Shown here: one piece after another, positions 8,604 through 16,918 of the stretch | Layout of the letters: each line of letters begins with the position of its first letter | How positions within the stretch are numbered: position 1 is the stretch's first letter | IMG/VR virus record: IMGVR_UViG_3300028800_000096 | Coordinates: 1 to 64,000 of that record | Origin: a virus | Direction: 5' to 3' (one strand) | Length of the DNA: 64,000 nt | Position numbers and translations under genes: made by a program | The notes under the pieces: model-generated | The model's database searches: none | The model's input: the letters and a program-made list of their open reading frames with translations, nothing else | Told to the model about the DNA's origin: nothing

Positions 8604-10199
8604 ATGGGATTCAATGGAATAGGCGCCTTGCCCGCGCTTCAAGTCGACACCGGCTATCTTTCGAGCCCGACGCCGATCAACGCATTCCGGCAGGGCATGC
8701 AGGATCGCCAGGTCCAGGACCAGACGAATCTTCTGAAGCAGGTCGGGCAAGTCGCGAGCACGGGCAACTATCTCGATGCGGCAAAAACCGCGATGGCCGG
8801 CGGCGACATCAAGACCGGAATGGACATATCGAATTGGGATACGGGCCGGCGAACGAAGGCGATTGATTTCCTGACGGAAGGCGCGCAGCGCGCCGATACG
8901 CCGGAGAAATGGAATGCGCTTGTGGACGTTGCTGAAAACGCGTTCGGCTCTGATCTTGTAGGGAAGTATCGAGACTTCAATTCGCGGCCTGCTGCCTTGA
9001 CGGCCCTGCAATCGGCACAGCTTAAAATCCAGCAGGCGAACGCAGATCGGGAAGCCCAGGAAAGCGCTGCACGTATTCCCTATCTCAATGCCCAGACGAA
9101 ATCTCTCGGTCAGAAAGATGCGTTGAACGAAGCCATCGCAGGTATGGTGACGAATGCGACGAAACCCGATGCGACGGGTGCAACTCCGGCACCAGACCAG
9201 ACGGCACCGACCGTTCAGCCGCAGAGCTTCAACGGTGCTCCAACAATGCCGGGTGTTACTTTGGCGTCAAACACGCAAAGCGTTCCAGGCCCTGTCCCTG
9301 CACCGTCCTCAACTCTGGCGGCGCCATCGCCTACACTTCCAAGGTTCGCCCCGACCGACCTCGCAGCGCGCGCGCCGATTGCTTCTCCCGTCTCATCTGC
9401 CGGACCACAAGGCGGAAATCTCATTTTTGCCGGGGATACCCCCGCGCCGGCCGCTAAGGCTGCTCCGGCTCAACCTGTTTTGATTGACACCCCTTTGGGG
9501 AAGATGACCGCTGCAAAGGCAAAACAACTTGGACTGGCTCTCGCTCTCTCTGGTAAAGGCGATGCCGGAAAGCTTCTGACAGACGCGGCCAATCAAGGAG
9601 AACTCAGCAAAGGCGCAACGACACAGAACGACAAGGAAGAACTCGCGGCGACGGGACAGCTTGCGACGCTCGATGCGGTGAAGGATGCTTTTGACACCAA
9701 GTTTTTGAATATTCCAAATCGGTTCAAGTTCTGGTCCTCGGCACTGGCAGAGAAATTCACAACGTTGTCCCCCAAGGATCAGGCAGATCTCGCGGCTTAT
9801 ACGCAGTTCCGGCAGGCCACCTTCCATAACGTCAACCGGGTTCTGAAAGACCTGTCAGGTACGGCGGTTACGGAAAACGAAATGCAACGGCAGTTGAAGG
9901 ATCAGCCCAACGCCGGCAACGGCATCGGAGACGGGGACTCCCCAACCGAGTTTGCCACTAAGCTCCGGGGTGAACTCGCTTTTGCACATTCCGCCATTGC
10001 CAGAGCGCGGTATCTCCGGGCGCACGGGTTCACCGGAAAACCTTGGGACAGCGGGATTTCAATCGACGACATGCCGGCGATCATCAATCAGCGAGCCAAA
10101 GAAGTCGAACAACAGATCAAGGAGTCCAACCCCAACGTCGATCCAATGAAATTGCAGGGTGCGGTGACGCGGCAGATCAAGCAGGAGTTCGGAATTTGA
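8604..10199 (+). CDS. DNA ejection / internal virion protein
   Basis: 531 residues, helical and Ala/Gln rich. Residues about 190-300 form a Pro/Ala/Thr-rich flexible stretch, and the C-terminal third (residues 350-531) is a helical domain ending MKLQGAVTRQIKQEFGI. No catalytic signature was seen. It is the second of three consecutive long proteins in the ejection block. Its stop overlaps the TTG start of the next gene (TTGA at 10196), which implies coupling. A role as an ejectosome component is inferred. Confidence 0.7.
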   Translation: MGFNGIGALPALQVDTGYLSSPTPINAFRQGMQDRQVQDQTNLLKQVGQVASTGNYLDAAKTAMAGGDIKTGMDISNWDTGRRTKAIDFLTEGAQRADTPEKWNALVDVAENAFGSDLVGKYRDFNSRPAALTALQSAQLKIQQANADREAQESAARIPYLNAQTKSLGQKDALNEAIAGMVTNATKPDATGATPAPDQTAPTVQPQSFNGAPTMPGVTLASNTQSVPGPVPAPSSTLAAPSPTLPRFAPTDLAARAPIASPVSSAGPQGGNLIFAGDTPAPAAKAAPAQPVLIDTPLGKMTAAKAKQLGLALALSGKGDAGKLLTDAANQGELSKGATTQNDKEELAATGQLATLDAVKDAFDTKFLNIPNRFKFWSSALAEKFTTLSPKDQADLAAYTQFRQATFHNVNRVLKDLSGTAVTENEMQRQLKDQPNAGNGIGDGDSPTEFATKLRGELAFAHSAIARARYLRAHGFTGKPWDSGISIDDMPAIINQRAKEVEQQIKESNPNVDPMKLQGAVTRQIKQEFGI

Positions 10200-12604
10200 C
10201 CGATTATTTCTCGCTTGCGACGGGTCTCGACAAGATTGGTGCGTCACAAACGTCGGCTTCAGCGTCGGCGTCGCCAGGATTAAAAGGTGGCATCGGTGAT
10301 CGCTATGACGACTTCGGGAATCTCCGAACGTCTGACGCAGCACCCGTTATCCAGCCCGTCGATTATTTCGCTAAGGCCACCGGTCTTGATAAGATCGGCG
10401 CGCCCTCGGAATCTCCGACCATCGATCCCAATGCGACCCCCGATGCGCCGACATGGCTTGGACGCCGGGTTCAGGATATCGAAGGCAAGCAAGACCCCCG
10501 TTTCAAGGATGTCGGAACCGTATTCGACCAGTTCAGGGGTGAACTTCGTGGTCCAACCGCAACGGCTGCAACCTTCGGTGCAGGCGACGAAGCTATGGCC
10601 GATATCGTCCAGAAAAATCTCGGAGACAAATTCATCCGCCGGGAGAAGGACGCCAACGGCTACGATATCTTTGTCACCAAAGGCCCGGACGGCAAAGAGC
10701 AGAAGGGCTACCTGAACAAGCCAGGCCTTGATCTCGAAGACGTCGCACGAGCCGGATATGGATCGTTGCCATATCTAGCCGTTGGCGGGGTTACGGGGAA
10801 GGTACTGCAGGGCGCAGGCATGGGCTTAAGAGCTGCGGGGCAGTTCATAGCCAATGGGGCCACAAGTCTTGCCGGCGACGTCGGCAATATGGTTCAGGGC
10901 TCGGAACAGGGCATCGACATTCCGAAAGCTGGCGTCGTTGGGACGTTTGGTGCCGCGGCAGAACCTGTCTCAAGCGTCGTCGGATCGATGTTCCGGAGGT
11001 TCTGGATCATCCCCGGCCTGATCGATAAGTCCTCGGGACAGTTGACGGCCAAGGGCATTGCCGCGGCCAAGGAAGCCGGAGTTGATCCGACGCAGATTAG
11101 CCCGGACTTTGCCAAGGCTTTTGCCCAATCGATGGCGACGACAGGGGACCCCGCCGCTGCCGCGACACAAGCCGGATTGGACCGATTTGGTATCCCCGCC
11201 ACGCGAGGTCAGATCACAAAAGATCCTTACCTGTTGACGCAAGAGGAAGGTATGCGCCGGCGTCTCTATGGCCAAGGCGCGCAAGATACCATGCTCGGCT
11301 TTGATAGAGGCCAGCAGGACGCCATTAAGCGCTCGGCTCTGGGCAGTGACGGGACGAGTGCGTCGCCTCCAATCCCGTCCGCGCCGTCGCAAGGCATTGG
11401 CGAGCAGTTGAACCCCGGTCGACAGCCCGGCGCCAACCCCAATGACATCCAACCGGCGACGCTGGGTAATTCCGTGCAGGATGCCATCCAGGGAGCAAGG
11501 CAGAACGCTGCTAGGCAGGAATCGCTACTGTGGGATGATAAGGTCAAGGACCTCTCGGCCACGCCAAAAGCCCTGAATAACCTCCGGCCGCATATCAGTT
11601 CGGCGCTTGCCGACGAGACGGCGTTCACACCCACTGGCCAGAAAATGGCCGAGGCGATCGGAGAATTCGCGGAAGGCACCGCACCGACTGTCGAAGCCGG
11701 CGGCGTCCAGTTAAAGCCGATCAAGAGCGTCGATCAGATGCGGCGGCATCTCGGAAAACTTGTCGGCAGCGCCGAAGACGGAAGCGACAAGCATCAGGCC
11801 GGAAAAATCTATGACGCCTTTAACGATTGGATTGGGGATTCCGCCTCGAAAGCCTTACTTGACGGCGATCCGGCCGCGGCGATGCAGATCGTCAAAGCCA
11901 GAGGATTTACAAAATCCGTCCGGGAACTATTTCAACCTCGCGCCAAGGATGGAACACTAACCCCATCCGGCAACCGCATCAGCAAGATCCTCGACAATGG
12001 CAAGGCCGACAGCGGCGAGGCTGTGATCGATACGATTCTCGGTTCGGGAGGATCGACGCGGATCACCGGCGGAACGGTCGGTGCGGTCACCAATATCAAA
12101 AAAGCACTCGATACCTTTGCCGATCCCGCCGCGGGAAAACAAGCGTGGGACGATATCCGCTTGGCTTATTGGAGTCGGTTGGTTCTCGACAAGAGCGGGA
12201 AACTCTACGGGCCAACGGCCATTCAGAGCAATTTGAACCGCGCTTTCCACGGTCAAAGCTCATTGATGCAGGCGCTTTATTCTCCCCTCGAAATGCGTTC
12301 GATGCGGGAGTTCGAGCTGGCGATTTCCGCCGTCGCCTATAAGCCCCCGAACGCGTCGGGATCAGGGTATACAGCCGCTTCATTCATCAAAGACGGGCTG
12401 ATGAAGATCGTCGACTCCTTCGGACTTGGAGGCCCGGCACGAGCTGCCTTGAAGGGCTTCGGGATTGAGGATGCGTTCGGTGCCGCAGCAGCAAAACAAG
12501 CGGTGCAGAAGATCGTTCGGCCAATCCGTCCCAACCTTGCGCCGATCACGACAAGCACAGGATCAGCACTTTACAACGGTCGGCCTCAGTCTCCGGGCGG
12601 GTGA
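10196..12604 (+). CDS. large internal virion / ejection protein with duplicated N-terminal motif
   Basis: 802 residues from a TTG start that overlaps the previous stop; this start is preferred because upstream codons lie inside the preceding gene. Residues 3-15 and 56-68 carry near-identical copies of DYFxxATGLDKIG. A hydrophobic Ala/Gly segment at roughly residues 190-240 may insert in the membrane. The rest is Ala/Asp-rich helix. Length and place fit the longest ejection protein of short-tailed phages (P22 gp16/gp20 or T7 gp16 position), but no lytic transglycosylase motif is visible. Confidence 0.7.
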   Translation: MTDYFSLATGLDKIGASQTSASASASPGLKGGIGDRYDDFGNLRTSDAAPVIQPVDYFAKATGLDKIGAPSESPTIDPNATPDAPTWLGRRVQDIEGKQDPRFKDVGTVFDQFRGELRGPTATAATFGAGDEAMADIVQKNLGDKFIRREKDANGYDIFVTKGPDGKEQKGYLNKPGLDLEDVARAGYGSLPYLAVGGVTGKVLQGAGMGLRAAGQFIANGATSLAGDVGNMVQGSEQGIDIPKAGVVGTFGAAAEPVSSVVGSMFRRFWIIPGLIDKSSGQLTAKGIAAAKEAGVDPTQISPDFAKAFAQSMATTGDPAAAATQAGLDRFGIPATRGQITKDPYLLTQEEGMRRRLYGQGAQDTMLGFDRGQQDAIKRSALGSDGTSASPPIPSAPSQGIGEQLNPGRQPGANPNDIQPATLGNSVQDAIQGARQNAARQESLLWDDKVKDLSATPKALNNLRPHISSALADETAFTPTGQKMAEAIGEFAEGTAPTVEAGGVQLKPIKSVDQMRRHLGKLVGSAEDGSDKHQAGKIYDAFNDWIGDSASKALLDGDPAAAMQIVKARGFTKSVRELFQPRAKDGTLTPSGNRISKILDNGKADSGEAVIDTILGSGGSTRITGGTVGAVTNIKKALDTFADPAAGKQAWDDIRLAYWSRLVLDKSGKLYGPTAIQSNLNRAFHGQSSLMQALYSPLEMRSMREFELAISAVAYKPPNASGSGYTAASFIKDGLMKIVDSFGLGGPARAALKGFGIEDAFGAAAAKQAVQKIVRPIRPNLAPITTSTGSALYNGRPQSPGG

Positions 12605-12807
12605 TAGTCCCAATACCGCCAGCAGTAGATCACGAGAACGACGATAACCCCGCAGAGGTAACCCCAGTGGTGGGTCTGGTGAACCCATGACAGCCACCAG
12701 CCGAGCGCGATCAGAATAATCGTCGTGACGACAAAAATTAGAACTTCGCGCCAGAAATATTGATTACACCAGAGGGCTTTCCAGGCGTTGGGATCGATCT
12801 TCAACAT
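12586..12807 (-). CDS. small two-helix membrane protein on the opposite strand
   Basis: 73 residues, Trp-rich, with two predicted membrane helices (about residues 21-42 and 48-66: FVVTTIILIALGWWLSWV and a GVIVVLVIYCWRYW segment). It overlaps the end of the ejection gene by 19 bases and is transcribed against it; only 38 bases separate its start from the next plus-strand gene. No strong ribosome-binding site is seen. It may be a moron-type gene or an envelope-active protein. Family not recognised. Confidence 0.55.
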   Translation of the reverse strand: MLKIDPNAWKALWCNQYFWREVLIFVVTTIILIALGWWLSWVHQTHHWGYLCGVIVVLVIYCWRYWDYHPPGD

Positions 12808-12845
12808 TCGATAGAATTAGCACAAAATCGTAAAAGGGAACAGAT

Positions 12846-13910
12846 ATGGCCGGACCATCCCCAGCTATACAACCCAACTATTTAGAGATTGCCCGCAAGG
12901 GCGTTCCGGTCGATGACGAAACCTTCAATGCATTGCAGGCCGCAACACGGCCATCTGTTCCAACCGGGGTTGAGGGTGATACGCGTTCCGAAATTCAAAG
13001 ATATTCTGACGCTTATGCCCAGCCTGATCCGAGGGACCGACTCGACCGGTCGCTCCTGAGATACGGAAACAACGTCCTGATTCCTCCGGTCGAGGAACTT
13101 CCCGGAGCGGCGCTTGATGCTCTGAACAGAGCCGGCGAGATAACCTTAGCCTATGGCCCTCCGAACCTTGGTCCAGCAGGCCCAGTGGCGGAAGCAGTCG
13201 GCATGGCGCTTAAAGCTCCGAGAGCCCTGTTTCCAGCAAGCCGAGTGGCAGAGATAGCGGCTTCTCCGGGTGAGACAGCCCTTGCTGCGGAAGGTGATCG
13301 GGCGGCGCGCTCTGTGGCAGCCAGAAACGCTGCTGGAGCGGCCCGGCGCGATGCAGCCTATGCTGAGGCCAACCCCGATCTCGGGCCGACAGTGCCCAAA
13401 ATTGACGCCTACACGCCCATGAAAGAGAGGAACGCCGTCCTCGATTTTCTGCAGAACAATCCGTATGTGCAACCCATAAAAGGACGGCAGGGAATGCCGA
13501 CCAAGCAAGAGCAGATCGGTCTTGCCAATCAGTTCTTTGAAAGAGGCGGGAGACTCCCCGAGGCTGGCCCGTGGGGCAGGGACGTGCCGGAAAGCGTCCG
13601 TTCCGTCCTTCGGGGTGAGAATTCCAAAGCGTCGGGATCGAGCGGCGTAAGACAGAACCGTCCTGGCTATCCCGATATGTTGAACGCCATCAAAAAATCA
13701 AATGAGGAAATCCAGGCTCTGACGGACCGGCTTCGGGCAGCCAACGCCGAGGACATTCCGGCGCTCCAGGAACAGTTGCGATTGGTCCGAGGCCGGGCGG
13801 ATCGGTACATGGATCAATGGCTGGCTTTGAAAAACGGGGCTGACGACATTGCCCCGGTCAATCCGCCGGCGAGACTGCCGCCACGGATTTATCGCAGTGG
13901 GACGGAGTAA
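12846..13910 (+). CDS. virion-region protein, unknown
   Basis: 354 residues, preceded by AAGGGAA. The N-terminus PAIQPNYLEIARKGVPVDDETFNAL resembles the targeting ends of other internal phage proteins. Residues 150-190 are Ala/Arg-rich helix, and residues 275-330 form a coiled coil (NEEIQALTDRLRAAN and following). It follows the three ejection proteins and may be a further internal protein or an assembly factor. No family recognised. Confidence 0.65.
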   Translation: MAGPSPAIQPNYLEIARKGVPVDDETFNALQAATRPSVPTGVEGDTRSEIQRYSDAYAQPDPRDRLDRSLLRYGNNVLIPPVEELPGAALDALNRAGEITLAYGPPNLGPAGPVAEAVGMALKAPRALFPASRVAEIAASPGETALAAEGDRAARSVAARNAAGAARRDAAYAEANPDLGPTVPKIDAYTPMKERNAVLDFLQNNPYVQPIKGRQGMPTKQEQIGLANQFFERGGRLPEAGPWGRDVPESVRSVLRGENSKASGSSGVRQNRPGYPDMLNAIKKSNEEIQALTDRLRAANAEDIPALQEQLRLVRGRADRYMDQWLALKNGADDIAPVNPPARLPPRIYRSGTE

Positions 13911-14158
13911 ATTCGTTCCGAAATCCGGTCGGCGCATTCCTCGCCCTGACGGTATGCAACCCAGTCATAATTGCGACGAGCAGTCTCTCTGAATTGAGAG
14001 GAAATTTCGCCACGCTTTTCCATCAGGCGATGCTCGGCACCCTTTAGCAGGGACTGGACCATGAATTCATGGTCCGGAAGACGGCTCCAGGCTTCGATCC
14101 ACGGCTTAACCGCCCGGTGGATGGCCTTCTTGAGTCGCGTCCTGTCACTACCCGCCAT
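13889..14158 (-). CDS. small basic helical protein, unknown, opposite strand
   Basis: 89 residues, Arg/Glu rich and fully helical, with an AAGG ribosome site about 10 bases before the ATG. It overlaps the end of the preceding plus-strand gene by 22 bases and stands convergent to it. No membrane segment or known motif. With the 12.6 kb minus gene it is one of two reversed small genes inside the virion block, so it may be an accessory gene expressed separately. Confidence 0.55.
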   Translation of the reverse strand: MAGSDRTRLKKAIHRAVKPWIEAWSRLPDHEFMVQSLLKGAEHRLMEKRGEISSQFRETARRNYDWVAYRQGEECADRISERIYSVPLR

Positions 14159-14200
14159 GACCCATAACCTTCAAATCGGCATCGGAAGGATAGAAAATAT

Positions 14201-14461
14201 ATGAAGCCCATCAATTACTTGGAATTGGCCCAGAGCAAAGCGAGCAATCCTTCCAAGCCGGCACCACCCGATGATCAGGATGAAGACGATAACCCCGAAG
14301 ACATGCCGGGTCAAATCGCTCTTTTATCCTCCATCCTGAAACGAATGGCGCATAAGCACGCGGCAGCGGACGCGAAGTCATCAAAGGGGAAAGCTGCCGA
14401 TACCGGCCTTCATCCTTCGATACCGATCATGATGGCGTCGAAGACGAGACCAACTCGATAA
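14201..14461 (+). CDS. small acidic protein, unknown
   Basis: 86 residues after GGAAGGA. The start MKPINYLELAQSKASNPSK resembles the N-terminus of the 12.8 kb protein (xxNYLEIA), so both may carry the same virion-targeting peptide. Residues 22-35 are very acidic. It is the last gene before an intrinsic terminator at 14488. Confidence 0.6.
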   Translation: MKPINYLELAQSKASNPSKPAPPDDQDEDDNPEDMPGQIALLSSILKRMAHKHAAADAKSSKGKAADTGLHPSIPIMMASKTRPTR

Positions 14462-14487
14462 CCACCTTAACCGTTCATCCACCCATA

Positions 14488-14520
14488 ACGCCCGGACCTT
14501 GGTTCCGGGCGTTTTTATTT
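14488..14520 (+). terminator. intrinsic terminator closing the tail/ejection operon
   Basis: ACGCCCGGA pairs with TCCGGGCGT around a short CCTTGGT loop, followed by TTTTTATTT. It lies between the small acidic gene and the second fibre gene, so the latter probably needs its own promoter or readthrough. Confidence 0.85.
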
Positions 14521-14531
14521 GAGGAGTCGTT

Positions 14532-15836
14532 ATGGCGGACTCAACGCTCGTCAAGTTCAGCGGCGACTGGATTTTCTATCAAGGTCTCGTCGCGGATGGA
14601 GCGACCCTGGCCGTTCTTAACGCCGGGGGCGCAGATAACGACTACGCGAGTATCTTCACCGATGCGAGCCTGACCGTTTCGAGCGCCAACCCAATCACCG
14701 CCGATAGCGGTGGGTTGATGCCGTTCGCCTACATCGGAACGGACGATTACAAGATCATTCTGAAAACCAAGACCGGCGTCGAGATCAAAACGCAAGACAA
14801 CATCCCGGGCGCAAGTTCGACGGCAATCTCAGCCAATGTGGCCATTCCCATCGAAACGGTCAACGAACTTACCGGAGACACGACGCTTGGAACGGCGAAT
14901 ATCGGGCAGACGCTGAACTGCACGCCAAGTTCAGACTTTACCGTGACGCTTGGCTCGGCCGTAACGATTGGCGACGGGAAGGGCTTTCGGATCGTCCACA
15001 CCGGAGCGTCACACTATGTCAAGATCGTTTCATCAAACGGCGAAACGATTGCCCGAAACGACAAGTCGGTTACGGCCTTTTCTCTTGTCAGGTTCGGCCA
15101 TGCCGTCAAACTGATTTCGGATGGGGCCAACTGGCTCGTCGTCAGTGAAACGCAGCCCGGTCCCGTGTCAAGCGGCAGGGTTCTGCCGATTGCAGATCGC
15201 GTCTCGGCGGCTCCAAGTTCGCCAAACCCCGGAACGCTCTATATCGTCTCGTCGTCGTTTTCGACGTATGCCACGGGGGATGTCCTTGAGGCGGATGGGC
15301 AGGGCGGATTTACGGCTCACACACCGCCAACCGATTGCGGGTGGCTCGCTTTCGTCCAGGACGAGAATCTGTTTTATAGGTTTATCGATTCCGCCTGGGT
15401 TGCGGAAAACGCCTCAACCTCGCGTGCTGGCACCGTCAAGACCGCAAGTCAATCGGTTCAAGAAACCTCGACGGCAACCGATACGGCGGTAACGCCGGCA
15501 ACGCAGCAGTTTCACCCGAGCGCGGCCAAGTGGTGGCTCAAGGCCGCCGTCTCGGGTGGAACGCCATCTGTCTCCGCGTCCTACAACAACACCTCGATCA
15601 CCGACACCGGGCAAGGCGATCTGACGGCCACGATCGCCACGGATTTTTCCAGCGCCAACTGGTCGTGTCTCGCAACGGTCATGGGTCCGGATACCACCCA
15701 GGGCCGCGCGGCGTTTCTGCTTGACGGGACGCAGGCGGCCGGCGCGGTGGAATTCCTCTGTTACACGCTCGGCAGCTCGTCGCCCTCGAAGACCGATCCG
15801 ACGACGTGGAATTTCGCGGGGTACGGCGATCAATGA
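14532..15836 (+). CDS. second tail fibre / receptor-binding-like protein (DUF2793-type)
   Basis: 434 residues after a GGAG site. The N-terminal 95 residues (a segment with PITADSGGLMPFAYIGTDDY) form a domain often found at the virion-binding end of phage fibres. Around residues 220-290 is a DUF2793-like unit (VSAAPSSPNPGTLYIV, CGWLAFVQDENLFYRF). The C-terminal 130 residues are a beta-rich tip. It is separated from the first tailspike by 11 kb and a terminator, giving the virion two candidate receptor-binding proteins. Its stop overlaps the next ATG (ATGA at 15833). Confidence 0.8.
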   Translation: MADSTLVKFSGDWIFYQGLVADGATLAVLNAGGADNDYASIFTDASLTVSSANPITADSGGLMPFAYIGTDDYKIILKTKTGVEIKTQDNIPGASSTAISANVAIPIETVNELTGDTTLGTANIGQTLNCTPSSDFTVTLGSAVTIGDGKGFRIVHTGASHYVKIVSSNGETIARNDKSVTAFSLVRFGHAVKLISDGANWLVVSETQPGPVSSGRVLPIADRVSAAPSSPNPGTLYIVSSSFSTYATGDVLEADGQGGFTAHTPPTDCGWLAFVQDENLFYRFIDSAWVAENASTSRAGTVKTASQSVQETSTATDTAVTPATQQFHPSAAKWWLKAAVSGGTPSVSASYNNTSITDTGQGDLTATIATDFSSANWSCLATVMGPDTTQGRAAFLLDGTQAAGAVEFLCYTLGSSSPSKTDPTTWNFAGYGDQ

Positions 15837-16300
15837 CGCGGGAGCGGATTCTTGACACCCGGCCTAACGGTCGGGTTGCGATCACCTGCCCGGCTGAATG
15901 CGGCATCATCTATTTGATGCGGGGGGCGTCCGATCCATTTCACCCCTGGCATGGACGGGAATGGTGGTTCTGGATCGTCCAGTTCAACCGCATGCTGGCC
16001 AGAGGCGTGAAGCCCGGGGCGGCCTATCGCTATGCCCGCATGATGGTGACGGGCGGCTGCTCACGTCGAGAAGCAATCGAGATCATTGCCGAGCGTGACT
16101 GCGGTCATTTGGGAACAGCCATCGAGATCGTCGACGTGTCTGAGATTCCGACCGACCGAACCTACAGGGATGCTTGGCGAAGGTCGACAAATGGCGGCGA
16201 AATCTGGCTGGACGAGAGCATCGTCCAGAAGATTGATGAGCGGCTGGCTTGGCAGTCTTATGAGGCTGAAGATGGGGAGCGTTTATATGCGAAAGCCTGA
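15833..16300 (+). CDS. hypothetical protein downstream of fibre gene
   Basis: 155 residues from the ATG overlapping the fibre stop. It begins TRERILDTRPNGRVAITCPA, then has a Trp/Arg-rich segment (FHPWHGREWWFWIVQFNRML) and a helical C-terminus. Coupling to the fibre gene suggests a chaperone or fibre-linked function, but no family is recognised. Confidence 0.65.
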   Translation: MTRERILDTRPNGRVAITCPAECGIIYLMRGASDPFHPWHGREWWFWIVQFNRMLARGVKPGAAYRYARMMVTGGCSRREAIEIIAERDCGHLGTAIEIVDVSEIPTDRTYRDAWRRSTNGGEIWLDESIVQKIDERLAWQSYEAEDGERLYAKA

Positions 16301-16460
16301 GGATATGGCGTGGTATGCGGTTCAGGGACCTGATGGCCAGCCAAGAGCCTGCCATTGCGTGAAGTCGACGCCACCTGAGAACGGAAAAGAGATCACGCAG
16401 CAAGAGGCTGCGCTGATTTCGAAAGATGTTCGAGACAGGGAAGAAGCAAAAACGTCCTGA
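16287..16460 (+). CDS. small hypothetical protein
   Basis: 57 residues from the ATG at 16287, inside the end of the preceding gene (14-base overlap). It begins MRKPEDMAWYAVQGPDGQPR, with two Trp/His/Cys-type positions and a charged end. A GGGGAG site lies 8 bases upstream. No known family. Confidence 0.55.
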   Translation: MRKPEDMAWYAVQGPDGQPRACHCVKSTPPENGKEITQQEAALISKDVRDREEAKTS

Positions 16461-16503
16461 TTTTGGCTATGGCGCGTGCGCGTTTTGCGAAAGAAACCAC
16501 GCA

Positions 16504-16701
16504 ATGATTGAAATTATCGTCGTTGCCTGCTTGGGAGCCCAATGCCGGGATTTCTCCCTGACCTTTGCAGAAGTGTCCTTGATGCAGTGTCAGATCGGGA
16601 TCGGGGCGCAGATGCAGATCGCAGATTGGAAAAAGGGCCATCCGAATTGGCGCGTGGAAAAATACCACTGCCAGATCCCGGGGACGTTCGCGAAACTCTA
16701 G
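16504..16701 (+). CDS. small conserved phage protein with paired Cys
   Basis: 65 residues from ATG 16504, preferred over an ATG at 16426 because the shorter form matches a small protein type seen in rhizobial phages and genomes: MIEIIVVACL, a C-x-D-x-S-L-x-F segment, a Cys-Gln pair, then KKGHPNWRVEKYHC. Its N-terminal hydrophobic stretch and conserved Cys residues suggest an exported or envelope-linked protein. Function unknown; it precedes the lysis genes. Confidence 0.6.
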   Translation: MIEIIVVACLGAQCRDFSLTFAEVSLMQCQIGIGAQMQIADWKKGHPNWRVEKYHCQIPGTFAKL

Positions 16702-16710
16702 GAGGCTTCC

Positions 16711-16902
16711 TTGATCAGATTGATTAGCTTGGCCTTCGCAGCTTTCTTTATGGTCCTGATGGCGTCCATTCTTGGGATGATGGTCACGCTCTTTGATGCC
16801 GTCGAGTGGCAGCCGTTCTTCGTTAAAAGCGCCATTGGGGCTTTTGCGATGCTTATCGTTCTCGGTGCTGTTGAAGCGATCGGCGCGAGAGAAAAGTCTT
16901 AA
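16711..16902 (+). CDS. small two-helix membrane protein, holin candidate
   Basis: 63 residues from a TTG start with an excellent site (AGGAGG) six bases before it. Two membrane helices are visible (about residues 4-27 and 38-56) with a short loop and a charged GAREKS tail, the layout of a small class II holin. It lies 16 bases before the endolysin gene. Confidence 0.65.
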   Translation: MIRLISLAFAAFFMVLMASILGMMVTLFDAVEWQPFFVKSAIGAFAMLIVLGAVEAIGAREKS

Positions 16903-16918
16903 AGCTAAGGAATATATT

